Source: Butyrivibrio sp. INlla18
Lineage (GTDB): Bacteria > Bacillota > Clostridia > Lachnospirales > Lachnospiraceae
Direction: 5' to 3'
DNA length: 64,000 nucleotides
NCBI RefSeq assembly: GCF_900103635.1
Contig: NZ_FMXK01000004.1
Span: forward strand, 234,838-298,837
Part shown: piece by piece, positions 1 through 8,794 of the stretch
Numbering within the stretch: the stretch's first letter is position 1
Layout of the letters: every line of letters begins with the position of its first letter
The notes under the pieces: model-generated
Told to the model about the DNA's origin: nothing
The model's input: only the letters and a program-made list of their open reading frames with translations
The model's database searches: none
Program-made: the position numbers and the translations under genes

Positions 1-1
1 A

Positions 2-994
2 TCAATCCTTCATTGTAGCTCGCACGATACCGGCAACAGCCCCGAAAAAGACTGCCATAACAGGCCAGATGATCCATGTATATTCCCACATTCCTGTAAT
101 AAAGCTAGCTCCAAGGTATGCTGCAACAACTACAGGCCAATAGATAGCCCCAATCTTACCGATTCTCTTAGAAGCTTTCTTGCCTGCAAGTGTATAATCA
201 CCGCTCTGAAGAAGCTTGTCACATGCTGTAGAATACTCACTACCGTTTATGATAAGGTTTACGCCAGTAGAAACCAAGATCAAAAGAACTCCAACCATAA
301 ATACTACAAGTGACTCATTTCCGCATTTCTCTGAGAAAAGAGCTGAGATGATAAGTGGAACACTACAAAGAATGCAGCACATAACACCAAAGCCAACCAT
401 CATGGTACGTCTACTCTCAAATTCAGCCTTTCTCTCCTTGGCCATACCATCAACGCCGTAAGCTGTATCAATCTTAACTGTCTCAAGAAATTCAAATGGC
501 TTGCGCTCCTGATTGATCATGATAAACATGAATACAGCACTTGCTACCATCACAAGAAGTACAACTATACCAATAGCAACAGCAAGGTTTTCACCTATGT
601 AACCCATCTCAGAAAATCCTAAAAGGAACATGAGAAGTGCTGGTGAAGCGATGCAAAGAGAAACACCAAATGCCACCTTAGGAGCAGTTCTCTTAACAAC
701 CTCTAAAAACTTTGTAGCTTCTTCTAATGAAACTTTTCTTGTATCTTCTTTATAAGAAGCAACGTCTTCCTTATATTCAGATGTATCAACAACCTCGATC
801 TCATCCTTTAATAAGTAATCAGTGCTTACACCAAAAAGATCTGCCATCTTGATTATCTTATTAAGATCTGGTGTTGACTGTGCACTTTCCCACTTTGAAA
901 CTGACTGTCTTGAAACATCAAGCTGATCAGCAAGTTCCTCCTGGGACCATCCAAGTTTCTTTCTCTCATTGATAATTTTGTCTGCTAATATCAT
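2..994 (-). CDS. XRE-family HTH regulator with C-terminal membrane domain
   Basis: 330-aa protein. Residues about 5-60 form a Cro/CI-type helix-turn-helix (LGWSQEELADQLDVSRQSVSKWES), the DNA-binding head. After a charged linker there are two pairs of hydrophobic segments (about 105-160 and 198-245) and another hydrophobic stretch near 285-320, so the protein is probably anchored in the cytoplasmic membrane with a cytoplasmic DNA-binding head. This architecture is common in Firmicutes, but target and signal are not known. The stop codon is at the very left edge, so the gene is complete. It has its own sigma-70-type promoter at 1063-1091 and a GGAGG ribosome binding site. Function beyond regulator is not assigned. 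Confidence 0.85.
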   Translation of the reverse strand: MILADKIINERKKLGWSQEELADQLDVSRQSVSKWESAQSTPDLNKIIKMADLFGVSTDYLLKDEIEVVDTSEYKEDVASYKEDTRKVSLEEATKFLEVVKRTAPKVAFGVSLCIASPALLMFLLGFSEMGYIGENLAVAIGIVVLLVMVASAVFMFIMINQERKPFEFLETVKIDTAYGVDGMAKERKAEFESRRTMMVGFGVMCCILCSVPLIISALFSEKCGNESLVVFMVGVLLILVSTGVNLIINGSEYSTACDKLLQSGDYTLAGKKASKRIGKIGAIYWPVVVAAYLGASFITGMWEYTWIIWPVMAVFFGAVAGIVRATMKD

Positions 995-1062
995 TTTTAT
1001 TTTCCTCCGTATCTGAAATTTGTTTTTTGATGTATTCAGATTACGAAAAATATCAGTTGCTA

Positions 1063-1091
1063 TCTATAAAGTCAGCTTTGAAATTTGTCAA
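1063..1091 (-). promoter_or_regulatory. Sigma-70-type promoter of the XRE membrane regulator
   Basis: On the minus strand TTGACA (1091-1086), a 17-nt spacer and TATAGA (1068-1063), giving a leader of roughly 60 nt before the ATG at 994. The -35 is a consensus match. Confidence 0.7.
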
Positions 1092-1123
1092 CTAGCGGTT
1101 GCAAATGCGCTATTTTAGGGCGC

Positions 1124-1738
1124 TTATAGGGATAATTTACCAATTCCCTCTATCAAATTTATAATTCCGTGGATAAACCATCCAGGTAATATTGATCCAT
1201 TAGCTTTTTTCTCATTCACACATGCAAGCAATAATGAAACTACTATTGGATAAACCAATAATGCTACAAAAGATATTATACCAAGAGTTCTGCCTGTGGC
1301 ATATACCAAGGCTACATGCATAGCCCCAAAGATAACAGCTGTAATCATTGAGCCCACATAATATCCTAGCTTTGCACTTAATCTTTTCAACAAAAATCCT
1401 CTAAAGAAAATCTCTTCAGAAAGTGCTGTCTGAATAAAAGCGTATACAATTACGCTACCTATAGCAGAAATACCCATTCCCGAAAAAGTACTGTCAGCTG
1501 TCTCAAATCCTCTCAGGCATAATTTTTCAATGATTCCTAGTCCTTCGCAGACTAAAAGGACTCCTATCATTGCTATAAATATCGATTTCACCTTGCTCTT
1601 ATCTGGCTTCTTTATTCCTACGAAAGAAAAGAAGCTTTCTTTTTTTCTATGGAATATAAGCCACCAGATAAAAGGCACAAGTGAAAATAATACTACCTGA
1701 ATGACAGCACTTAAAAGTGTACTAATAAACAAATTCAT
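1124..1738 (-). CDS. CPBP-family intramembrane metalloprotease
   Basis: 204-aa multi-pass membrane protein. Two family motifs of the CPBP (CAAX protease and bacteriocin processing) group are visible: EExxxR at Glu108-Glu109-Arg113 (SEEIFFRGF) and FxxxH ending at His141 (FGAMH), which in Rce1-type enzymes bind metal or water for intramembrane proteolysis. Hydrophobic helices cover about 5-30, 53-70, 88-105, 125-145 and 155-175. It is the last gene of an operon after DUF2975 and a small XRE regulator; the start overlaps the regulator's stop by 4 nt (ATGA type), which implies translational coupling. Substrate unknown; such proteases often act in bacteriocin immunity or processing, but no bacteriocin gene is visible here. 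Confidence 0.85.
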   Translation of the reverse strand: MNLFISTLLSAVIQVVLFSLVPFIWWLIFHRKKESFFSFVGIKKPDKSKVKSIFIAMIGVLLVCEGLGIIEKLCLRGFETADSTFSGMGISAIGSVIVYAFIQTALSEEIFFRGFLLKRLSAKLGYYVGSMITAVIFGAMHVALVYATGRTLGIISFVALLVYPIVVSLLLACVNEKKANGSILPGWFIHGIINLIEGIGKLSL

Positions 1739-1959
1739 TCCTGTGCCTCGCCATTAGGGTCATACTTTAAGATATCTCCAGGTTCACATTCAAGGGCATC
1801 ACAGATTCCTGCAAGTGTGCCAAAGCGAACTGCATTAACTTTATTATTCTTGATCTTGGATAAATTTACGTTAGATATTCCGACCTTATCAGCAAGCTCA
1901 TTCAAAGACATGTGACGTCTAGCCATCATAACGTCAAGCTCTAATACTATTCTTCCCAT
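1735..1959 (-). CDS. Small XRE-family (YozG-like) transcriptional regulator
   Basis: 74-aa helix-turn-helix protein (MSLNELADKVGISNVNLSKI) of the short Cro/CI type often found beside DUF2975 membrane proteins. I choose the ATG at 1959 because AGGAGG lies at 1970-1965, five bases upstream; a longer frame opening at 1983 has no such site and would overlap the preceding gene's stop. The Arg/Lys-rich N-terminus (MGRIVLELDVMMARRHMSL) is typical. It is a plausible autoregulator of its operon, whose promoter region carries a palindrome (2567-2580). Confidence 0.85.
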   Translation of the reverse strand: MGRIVLELDVMMARRHMSLNELADKVGISNVNLSKIKNNKVNAVRFGTLAGICDALECEPGDILKYDPNGEAQE

Positions 1960-1969
1960 AAGCGCCTCC

Positions 1970-2521
1970 TTACAGTAATCCATCTACTTCATTCTGAAGT
2001 TCTGCGCCATAAGCAAAATACTGAGCAAGGCAAAGAGCCACTAATCCAAATACCACCTCTGATAATGATATTGAGATGTTAAGATTGTTTATTCCTACGG
2101 TTACAGCAAAAACTGCATACATAACAATTTTGCTCACAGGAATAGCCAGCGCATAATAACCGATATTCTTGATTCTCTTGACATTGGCCACTGAAAAAGG
2201 AGAATCTCCATTAGCCTTCTGGAAAATCTTGTATATATTTCTGAAAATCAGTGCTGAGAGTGCACAAAAGAATACGAAAGGAATAAGAGCCAAAATTCCT
2301 GAGCCATTCATAAGGGAATTGATAAATGCCTCTGAATCTACTCCTGTAACAGATATGCTCTGTGAATCAAATGTCCCGCTTTTGTAAGCTTCTGCGATCA
2401 TATCCTTTGTCGCAAAAAGAATTATCATAGAAGAAATAATACATACTGCACCGATCCAACTGAGTACCTCAATGATTTTTGCCAAAACTGCTGTTATGTT
2501 TCTTAACTTTGAATTTTTCAT
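1970..2521 (-). CDS. DUF2975 family membrane protein
   Basis: 183-aa protein with four predicted membrane segments (about 13-37, 75-95, 117-142, 150-172) and a short extracytoplasmic loop between the first two. Pattern and size fit DUF2975, which is almost always encoded directly upstream of a YozG-type small XRE regulator, as here. Molecular function is unknown; the pairing suggests a membrane partner or sensor for the regulator (inference). It is the first gene of a DUF2975-XRE-CPBP operon driven by the promoter at 2593-2621. Confidence 0.8.
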   Translation of the reverse strand: MKNSKLRNITAVLAKIIEVLSWIGAVCIISSMIILFATKDMIAEAYKSGTFDSQSISVTGVDSEAFINSLMNGSGILALIPFVFFCALSALIFRNIYKIFQKANGDSPFSVANVKRIKNIGYYALAIPVSKIVMYAVFAVTVGINNLNISISLSEVVFGLVALCLAQYFAYGAELQNEVDGLL

Positions 2522-2566
2522 GTTGTCACCTCACATAATTTGTATGATTAATAATGAATCAGTTTA

Positions 2567-2588
2567 AAACGTTAACGTTTATCGTTAA
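2567..2588. promoter_or_regulatory. Palindromic operator candidate (AAACGTTAACGTTT plus CGTTAA)
   Basis: A perfect 14-bp palindrome AAACGTTAACGTTT spans 2567-2580, and another CGTTAA copy lies at 2583-2588. The array sits just downstream of the -10 element at 2593-2598, covering the likely transcription start. This is the place expected for a repressor site of the operon's own XRE protein (inference). Confidence 0.55.
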
Positions 2589-2592
2589 ATTA

Positions 2593-2621
2593 TTTATATC
2601 ATACGATTATGTGGGTGTCAA
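2593..2621 (-). promoter_or_regulatory. Promoter of the DUF2975-XRE-CPBP operon
   Basis: Minus-strand TTGACA (2621-2616), 17-nt spacer, TATAAA (2598-2593). Near-consensus sigma-70 promoter. Confidence 0.75.
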
Positions 2622-2666
2622 CATATTTTTATCGAAAAACATTAAAAAATTATTTTTATAGATAAA

Positions 2667-3392
2667 TTACCAGTCTGAACCCCAGTCTGTTGAGCCTGAA
2701 TCCCAGCTATCTGAGCTCCATCCACTATCATAACTGTCATAGCTACTATAGCTGCTATAACCTGAATCATAATGATCATAGCTACTATATCCGCCGCCAC
2801 CACCAAATCCAAAGAGCATTGATAAGATCAGGATTATGATACTGATAACGACGCCAAGTCCGCCACCGCCCTGTGAATTTGAATGTCCTCTATGGCTGCC
2901 ATATTCATCATAGCCATGATAGCTATCATTTCCAGCATTATTGAAATATTCCTTTGCGTCATCCACAAAAGAATTGATCGGGTAATCTGAAGCGTGGAAA
3001 TTCTTCATATATTCATAGCTGTCAGCATGATCATCTAATGTGCAATATGTACCAGAGCTTCTGCCCTCGTACTTATTTCTCTCACGTTCTGCCATCTCTG
3101 CAGCATAGTGAAGTTTCTGATTGTCGATTTCTTTCTGAAGCCTGTCATAGAGCTCAACTACAGCAAACTCTTCATCAGTTCCTCTGTAACGAACATTTCT
3201 GGTTCCGTCGTCTTTGTTCTTGTAAACAACGAACTCTCCAGTTTCCTCATCTTTATAGATACCAAAAGCTCTGGCTCCCTGATAATTAAAGCCAATAAAG
3301 AATCTAGTCTTACTGGATGTGAAACCGTTTCGTTCACAATAATCTTTTAGTTCTTCAATGGTTTTTGGGATTCCACCGTCTTTGTAATCCAT
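2667..3392 (-). CDS. Membrane protein with Ser/Tyr/Asp/Gly-rich tail, function unknown
   Basis: 241-aa protein I do not recognise. Residues 1-110 are a soluble, charged region with a possible small alpha/beta domain; 110-170 is polar and rich in Tyr, His and Asp; a single hydrophobic segment (GLGVVISIIILILSMLFGF) lies near 180-198; then Gly-Gly-Gly-Gly-Gly and a low-complexity tail built from Ser, Tyr, Asp, Gly and Trp (units such as SSYDSYDSGWSSDSW). Start supported by GGAAGG eight bases upstream. It could be a membrane-tethered protein with a disordered tail; sidedness is unclear as there is no signal peptide. Confidence 0.7.
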   Translation of the reverse strand: MDYKDGGIPKTIEELKDYCERNGFTSSKTRFFIGFNYQGARAFGIYKDEETGEFVVYKNKDDGTRNVRYRGTDEEFAVVELYDRLQKEIDNQKLHYAAEMAERERNKYEGRSSGTYCTLDDHADSYEYMKNFHASDYPINSFVDDAKEYFNNAGNDSYHGYDEYGSHRGHSNSQGGGGLGVVISIIILILSMLFGFGGGGGYSSYDHYDSGYSSYSSYDSYDSGWSSDSWDSGSTDWGSDW

Positions 3393-3416
3393 ATTTCTTA
3401 CCTTCCTTTAGAAGTA

Positions 3417-3448
3417 TTTGTATATTTAATATACAAATTAAAATTCAA
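3417..3448 (-). promoter_or_regulatory. Promoter with overlapping 10-bp inverted repeat
   Basis: Minus-strand TTGAAT (3448-3443), 18-nt spacer, TATACA (3424-3419). A perfect inverted repeat, TTTGTATATT / AATATACAAA with one central base, spans 3417-3437 and covers the -10 region, so a dimeric regulator could occlude the promoter of the 2667-3392 gene (inference). Confidence 0.5.
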
Positions 3449-3470
3449 AACTGTTGCACCCTATAGTTTA

Positions 3471-5204
3471 TCAGACTGCTCCAAGCTGCATTCGATAGTA
3501 CTTCTCGTAGAGTCCGCCTTTTTTGATTAGTTCCTTGTGATTGCCTCTCTCCTTGATACCATCCTCATCCAAAACAATGATCTCATCTGCTCCTAGAATT
3601 GTAGACAGTCTGTGGGCAATAGTAATAGTAGTTCTACCAACAGAGAGCTTATCAAGACTCTCCTGAATATATCTCTCACTCTCATTATCAAGAGCACTTG
3701 TAGCTTCATCAAGGATCAGTATTGGTGGATTCTTAAGGAATACTCTTGCAATAGCAATTCTCTGCTTCTGTCCGCCAGAAAGCCTAGCTCCACGCTCACC
3801 AACCTGAGTATCAAAGCCATTTGGAAGGCTCTCAATAAATTCAAGAAGATCTGCGTTTTTTGCAGCTTCTACAATCTCTTCCATGGTGGCATCAAGCTTA
3901 CCGTAAGCAATATTCTCTTTTACCGTTCCATTAAAAAGATATACATCCTGCTGAACTATACCAATAAAGGATCTAAGAGATTTCTGAGTAACATCTCTGA
4001 TATCTGTTCCGTCAATCTTAACGCTTCCTGCGGTAACATCATAAAATCTAGGAAGTAGTGAGCAAAGTGTAGTCTTGCCACCGCCAGATGGTCCAACGAT
4101 CGCCACGGACTTTCCAGCTTCTACATGAAGGTCAATATCTTTTAATACTGCCTCTTCATCACCATAGGCAAAAGATACGCCTTCATAATCTATAACACCC
4201 TTAACATCCTTAAGTTCTCCTGCACCCTCTTTATCTACGATCTCAGGCATTGTATCAATTACTTCAACAAATCTTTCAAAGCCTGCGAGACCTTTTTGGA
4301 GCTGTTCTGTAAACTCAACCAGCACGTTTACAGGGTTAATGAAGATATTGATGTAAAGAGCATAGATTGCAAGGTCTTCTCCAGTTAGCTGTCCCTTTGC
4401 AATGAAGAATCCGCCTGCCACAAGGACTGTCACAAACATAAGCCCCTCAAAGAAGTTATTTCCTGAGTGAAAGAAAGCCATTCTCCTATAGTTGGCCTGC
4501 TTGGAATCAAGAAAGGCCAGGTTTGACTTATCAAACTTCTCAGCCTCGATGTCTTCTCCAGTAAAAGACTTAACGACACGGATTCCACCAAGTGTATCCT
4601 GTAAAGATGAGTTGATTCCGGCAATCTTGCGCCTATTATCAGCAAATGTAGCTCTCATCTTTTTATTCTGAGTAATAGCAAATATAGCCATTAATATAAC
4701 TACAGTCACAAGGCACAGCGTCATAGGCACATTTATTCGCATAAGAAGGATAAAAGATCCTACGATCTTAACTACAGAAATGAATATATTCTCAGGACCA
4801 TGATGTGCAAGCTCAGATATATCAAAAAGATCTGACACAAGCTTACTCATCATCTCGCCTGTATTGTGGGTATCATAATAAGAAAAAGAAAATGCTTCAT
4901 ACCTGTCAAAAAGCTCTTTTCTCATCTGGGATTCCATCCTGGCTCCCATCATATGTCCCTGGTAAGTTACATAGTATCTGCAAAGATATCTCACCACGTA
5001 CATAACAAGAAGCGCAACAGCGATAAAGCCAAGTCTTCCAAGAATAACCTTGGGTTCCTCTAGAAAAAGAGTACTCCTAAGAATTCTCAAAAACTGAGGA
5101 AATGTCAGGTCTATGATTGAAAGCACTGACGCGCAAAATAGGTCAAATAAAAACACTCCAATATATGGTTTGTAGTAAGGAATAAATTTCTTTATCAGCT
5201 TCAT
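3471..5204 (-). CDS. ABC exporter half-transporter (permease-ATPase fusion)
   Basis: 577-aa protein with an N-terminal six-helix ABC transmembrane domain (about 1-310) followed by a nucleotide-binding domain: Walker A GPSGGGKTT (about 369-377), signature LSGGQKQR, Walker B ILILDEATSALD, and H-loop IAHRL. This is the ABCB/MsbA/LmrA-like exporter type that works as a dimer; substrate (lipid, peptide or drug) cannot be told from sequence. It starts 17 nt downstream of mfd and is probably co-transcribed with pth and mfd. As a single homodimer-type gene with intact catalytic motifs it is likely functional on its own. Confidence 0.9.
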   Translation of the reverse strand: MKLIKKFIPYYKPYIGVFLFDLFCASVLSIIDLTFPQFLRILRSTLFLEEPKVILGRLGFIAVALLVMYVVRYLCRYYVTYQGHMMGARMESQMRKELFDRYEAFSFSYYDTHNTGEMMSKLVSDLFDISELAHHGPENIFISVVKIVGSFILLMRINVPMTLCLVTVVILMAIFAITQNKKMRATFADNRRKIAGINSSLQDTLGGIRVVKSFTGEDIEAEKFDKSNLAFLDSKQANYRRMAFFHSGNNFFEGLMFVTVLVAGGFFIAKGQLTGEDLAIYALYINIFINPVNVLVEFTEQLQKGLAGFERFVEVIDTMPEIVDKEGAGELKDVKGVIDYEGVSFAYGDEEAVLKDIDLHVEAGKSVAIVGPSGGGKTTLCSLLPRFYDVTAGSVKIDGTDIRDVTQKSLRSFIGIVQQDVYLFNGTVKENIAYGKLDATMEEIVEAAKNADLLEFIESLPNGFDTQVGERGARLSGGQKQRIAIARVFLKNPPILILDEATSALDNESERYIQESLDKLSVGRTTITIAHRLSTILGADEIIVLDEDGIKERGNHKELIKKGGLYEKYYRMQLGAV

Positions 5205-5221
5205 CTAGTAGTCTCCTCCCA

Positions 5222-8200
5222 TTACTCCTTAACAAGCGTAGTCATCTTCTCAACTACAGCCTCAACTTCCTCCAAGAGCTGTTTCTCAGCCTTGTTCGGA
5301 TTACTTTCTTTCTTGTACTTGTAGACAAATACTGGCACTGTGGTACTGTGGAATGCCATGTTTCCTTTGTAGCTTGATATAAATCCAGGAATCTTGCCAG
5401 CATCGATCTTGGCACTTGGACTAACCTTTATCTCAATTGTTCCATCGCCGCCCTTAATCTCTAATACATAGAGGCCATGTGCCTTGGAGCGTAAAAGAGA
5501 TATTCTAAGAAGGTTGTCTGCTGACTCAGGAACTTCACCAAATCTATCGATAAGCTCATCCTTCATATCATCGCATTCCTGCTTGTTCTCAAGGCTTGCG
5601 ATTCTCTTATATATTTCAAGCTTCTGCTCTTCGTTCATGATGTAGGTATCAGGAATGAAGGCACTTACATCAAGGTCAATATTTGTGTTGATCTCAGCAA
5701 GAGTATAATCTCCATCTGGAATCTCATTCTTCTTGATCCTAACAGCTTCGCCTAGCATCTTGCAGTAAAGGTCATAACCTACAGCCTGCATATGTCCAGA
5801 CTGCTTTCTTCCAAGGAGACTTCCTGCGCCTCTGATCTCAAGATCTCGCATGGCAATCTTGAAGCCAGAACCAAGGTCTGTAAACTCTCTGATGGCAGAA
5901 AGACGCTTTTCTGCTACTTCTTTGAGCATCTTATCTCTCTTGTACATAAGGAAAGCATAAGCAGTTCTATTAGATCTACCTACGCGGCCTCTGAGCTGAT
6001 AGAGCTGTGAAAGTCCCATCTTGTCTGAATCATGAATGATCATGGTGTTAACGTTTGGAATATCAAGACCTGTCTCGATGATGGTGGTAGAAACAAGCAC
6101 ATCAATAGTTCCATCAATGAAGTCATACATGATCCTCTCAAGCTCAGACTCTTTCATCTGGCCATGGGCAAAGGCAACGTTAGCCTCCGGAACCAGTTTC
6201 TGGATCTGTGCAGCCACATCCGCTATGGTGTTGACTCTGTTATATACGTAATAAACCTGACCGTTTCTTGAAAGTTCTCTTACGATAGCTTCGCGGACAA
6301 GCTCGTCATTGTACTCCATAACATAGGTCTGAATAGGCATTCTGTCATTAGGAGCCTCCTCCAGAACGCTCATCTCACGGATTCCCACAAGGGACATATG
6401 AAGAGTTCTAGGAATAGGTGTAGCAGAAAGAGTCAGAACATCGATGTTCTCTTTTAATACCTTTAGCTTTTCCTTGTGGGTTACGCCAAATCTCTGCTCC
6501 TCATCTACTATTAGAAGGCCAAGGTCCTTGTACTGAACATCCTTAGAAAGAAGTCTGTGGGTTCCAATAACAATATCCACAAGGCCTTTCTTTAAATCTG
6601 CTATAGTTCTCTTTTGCTCTGCTGCTGTCCTAAATCTAGACATCAAGTCAACACGTACAGGGAAATCCCTCATACGCTCTGAGAATGTATTGTAGTGCTG
6701 CTGAGCAAGGATAGTGGTTGGAACCAGCACTGCAACCTGCTTGCCATCCTGAACTGCCTTGAAGGCTGCACGAATAGCAATCTCTGTTTTACCAAATCCT
6801 ACGTCGCCGCAGACAAGTCTGTCCATGGACTTAGAGGATTCCATATCTCTTTTGGTATCTTCGATGGCAGTGAGCTGGTCCTCTGTCTCCTGATATGGGA
6901 AGGCATCCTCAAACTCCTGCTGCCATACATTATCTTTACTGAACTGATACCCTTGCGCCTGCTGCCTCTTGGCATAGAGCTCCACAAGGTCCTGAGCAAC
7001 CTCTTCTACTGCTGCCTTGACCTTGCTCTTGGTGTGACTCCAATCGCCGCTTCCAAGTTTATTGAGCTTTGGCTTGTGGGTCCTTTCGTTGTCATCTCCG
7101 CCAGAAGCGTATTTCTGGATAACTCCAAGGCCTGTAGCGAGAATATAGAGATTGCCGCCATCACCGTACTCTACCTTGATATAATCCTTAACCACGTGAT
7201 CAGTCTCGATCTTCTCGATACCTCTATAGATTCCAAGACCGTGGTCTTCGTGAACTACATAGTCACCAATCTTAAGATCTGCAAAATTAGATATCTTCTC
7301 GCCCTGATAAGCGCTCTTTTTCTTTTTGCGCTTCTTTACATGCTCTGTGAAAATATCTGACTCAGCAATTACAGCAAACTTGATATCAGGATACTCAAAG
7401 CCCTTAAGGATCCTGCCGTAGTAGGTCATGATCTCACCAGGCTTTAACACTCTTCCTGGGTCTTCACTATAAAATGCTGTAACAAGATTATCTCTAAGGT
7501 CCTCAACAATTCTCTTTGCTCTTGTTCTAGAGCCAGAGAGGATCAGTACTCTGTAGCCCTGTTTAACATAATTCTTTAAGTCTTTTACCAGTGCATCAAA
7601 GCTGTTGTTGTAAGGAGCAACGCTTCTTGTCTTGATGTCCCAGCTCTTTTCTGGTGAAAAGATATTCTGGCTCTTGGGAAGCTGAAGCGTAGACAGGATA
7701 ACTCGTCTGCCATTTTCCATTCTGGCTACGCAGTTATCTGTACTATATAAAAGTCCCATCTGGCCTGGAAGAACATAGCCCTTCTCTGCTCTATGGGTCA
7801 TACTCTCTCTAAACTCAGCCTCAACTGCCATGGCGTGCTCAGCTACTCGGCCAGGCTCGTCAATAAAGATGCAGCTCTTTCCCTTAGGGAACATCTCCTG
7901 CATTGTTACTGTATCTTCATAGAAGTATCTGATATAGCTCTCTAAGTTAACTGTGGTCTTAAGTTCAAAGAGCTGCTCTCTAAGCTCCTCTGTCTGAGTC
8001 TTTAGCTGATGAGCTTCTTTGGTCTTGAACTCAGAGCGGAGAGTCTCAACGCATCTATCAGTCTCTTCCTGGATCCTCTCCATACCTTCTTCAAGTCTCT
8101 TTTCATCGAGAATGATCTCAGATGCTGGATAGATCTCAATGGATTCAAGCTTTTCAAGAGATCTCTGAGAAAGGATATCAAAGCTACGAATTGACTGTAT

Positions 8201-8791
8201 CTCATCTCCCCAAAGCTCGATTCTATAAGGATTCTCCTCAGTGAGGTCAAAGACATCCACAATATCTCCGCGGACAGAAAATTCACCAGGTCCTTCAACC
8301 TGATAATTCTTGGTATAGCCCATGGTTATGAGCTTTTTGGAAATCTCTAACTCATCGATAGGCTTGTGTTTGTCGATAGAAAGAATATTCTCTTTTATGA
8401 TCTCTGGGCGGATCTGTGGTGCCATAAGGGCAGAAAAGGTCGTAACGACAGTAACAGGTCTGCCTTCGATAAGTCTTCTCATGCACCTGATACGCTGTCT
8501 TACGATCTCATTACTGTGAACATCAGCCTGATAGAAAATAAGGTCTTTGGCTGGGTAGACTGTTACATTTCTGTCGTAGAACTTGTAATCTTCGTAGATC
8601 TCTTTTGCTCTGAGATCAGAATATGTAACGATGATCCTATACTTAAAGTCTGCGCCTAGACTATCGATGAAGTGGAGCTTTTGAGAATCAACGCATCCAG
8701 TAACTTCGGCGCAGGCAAAAGGTTTTTCAAGATATTTATTTATCTCTTCAAATTCTTTTAATTCATGTAAAGGAGTAGTGATAGCTCTCAT
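5222..8791 (-). CDS. mfd: Transcription-repair coupling factor Mfd
   Basis: 1189-aa full-length Mfd. It removes RNA polymerase stalled at DNA lesions and recruits UvrA. Order of domains: UvrB-homology region (about 1-350), CarD-like RNA polymerase interaction domain (about 505-580, KIGDYVVHEDHGLGIYRGI), superfamily 2 helicase with Walker A GDVGFGKTEI, DEEQ box (VDEEQRFGV), SAT motif (LSATPIPRT) and motif VI (QLRGRVGRS), followed by the TRG translocation motif and a C-terminal TRCF domain. It follows pth by 3 nt, an arrangement also seen in Bacillus (spoVC-fin-mfd). No sign of damage. Confidence 0.97.
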   Translation of the reverse strand: MRAITTPLHELKEFEEINKYLEKPFACAEVTGCVDSQKLHFIDSLGADFKYRIIVTYSDLRAKEIYEDYKFYDRNVTVYPAKDLIFYQADVHSNEIVRQRIRCMRRLIEGRPVTVVTTFSALMAPQIRPEIIKENILSIDKHKPIDELEISKKLITMGYTKNYQVEGPGEFSVRGDIVDVFDLTEENPYRIELWGDEIQSIRSFDILSQRSLEKLESIEIYPASEIILDEKRLEEGMERIQEETDRCVETLRSEFKTKEAHQLKTQTEELREQLFELKTTVNLESYIRYFYEDTVTMQEMFPKGKSCIFIDEPGRVAEHAMAVEAEFRESMTHRAEKGYVLPGQMGLLYSTDNCVARMENGRRVILSTLQLPKSQNIFSPEKSWDIKTRSVAPYNNSFDALVKDLKNYVKQGYRVLILSGSRTRAKRIVEDLRDNLVTAFYSEDPGRVLKPGEIMTYYGRILKGFEYPDIKFAVIAESDIFTEHVKKRKKKKSAYQGEKISNFADLKIGDYVVHEDHGLGIYRGIEKIETDHVVKDYIKVEYGDGGNLYILATGLGVIQKYASGGDDNERTHKPKLNKLGSGDWSHTKSKVKAAVEEVAQDLVELYAKRQQAQGYQFSKDNVWQQEFEDAFPYQETEDQLTAIEDTKRDMESSKSMDRLVCGDVGFGKTEIAIRAAFKAVQDGKQVAVLVPTTILAQQHYNTFSERMRDFPVRVDLMSRFRTAAEQKRTIADLKKGLVDIVIGTHRLLSKDVQYKDLGLLIVDEEQRFGVTHKEKLKVLKENIDVLTLSATPIPRTLHMSLVGIREMSVLEEAPNDRMPIQTYVMEYNDELVREAIVRELSRNGQVYYVYNRVNTIADVAAQIQKLVPEANVAFAHGQMKESELERIMYDFIDGTIDVLVSTTIIETGLDIPNVNTMIIHDSDKMGLSQLYQLRGRVGRSNRTAYAFLMYKRDKMLKEVAEKRLSAIREFTDLGSGFKIAMRDLEIRGAGSLLGRKQSGHMQAVGYDLYCKMLGEAVRIKKNEIPDGDYTLAEINTNIDLDVSAFIPDTYIMNEEQKLEIYKRIASLENKQECDDMKDELIDRFGEVPESADNLLRISLLRSKAHGLYVLEIKGGDGTIEIKVSPSAKIDAGKIPGFISSYKGNMAFHSTTVPVFVYKYKKESNPNKAEKQLLEEVEAVVEKMTTLVKE

Positions 8792-8794
8792 TAA

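Noticed and set aside
6695..7360. 221-codon open frame on the plus strand opposite mfd
   Set aside because: It lies fully inside the well-supported mfd gene, has no ribosome binding site and the protein resembles nothing; it is a reading-frame shadow.
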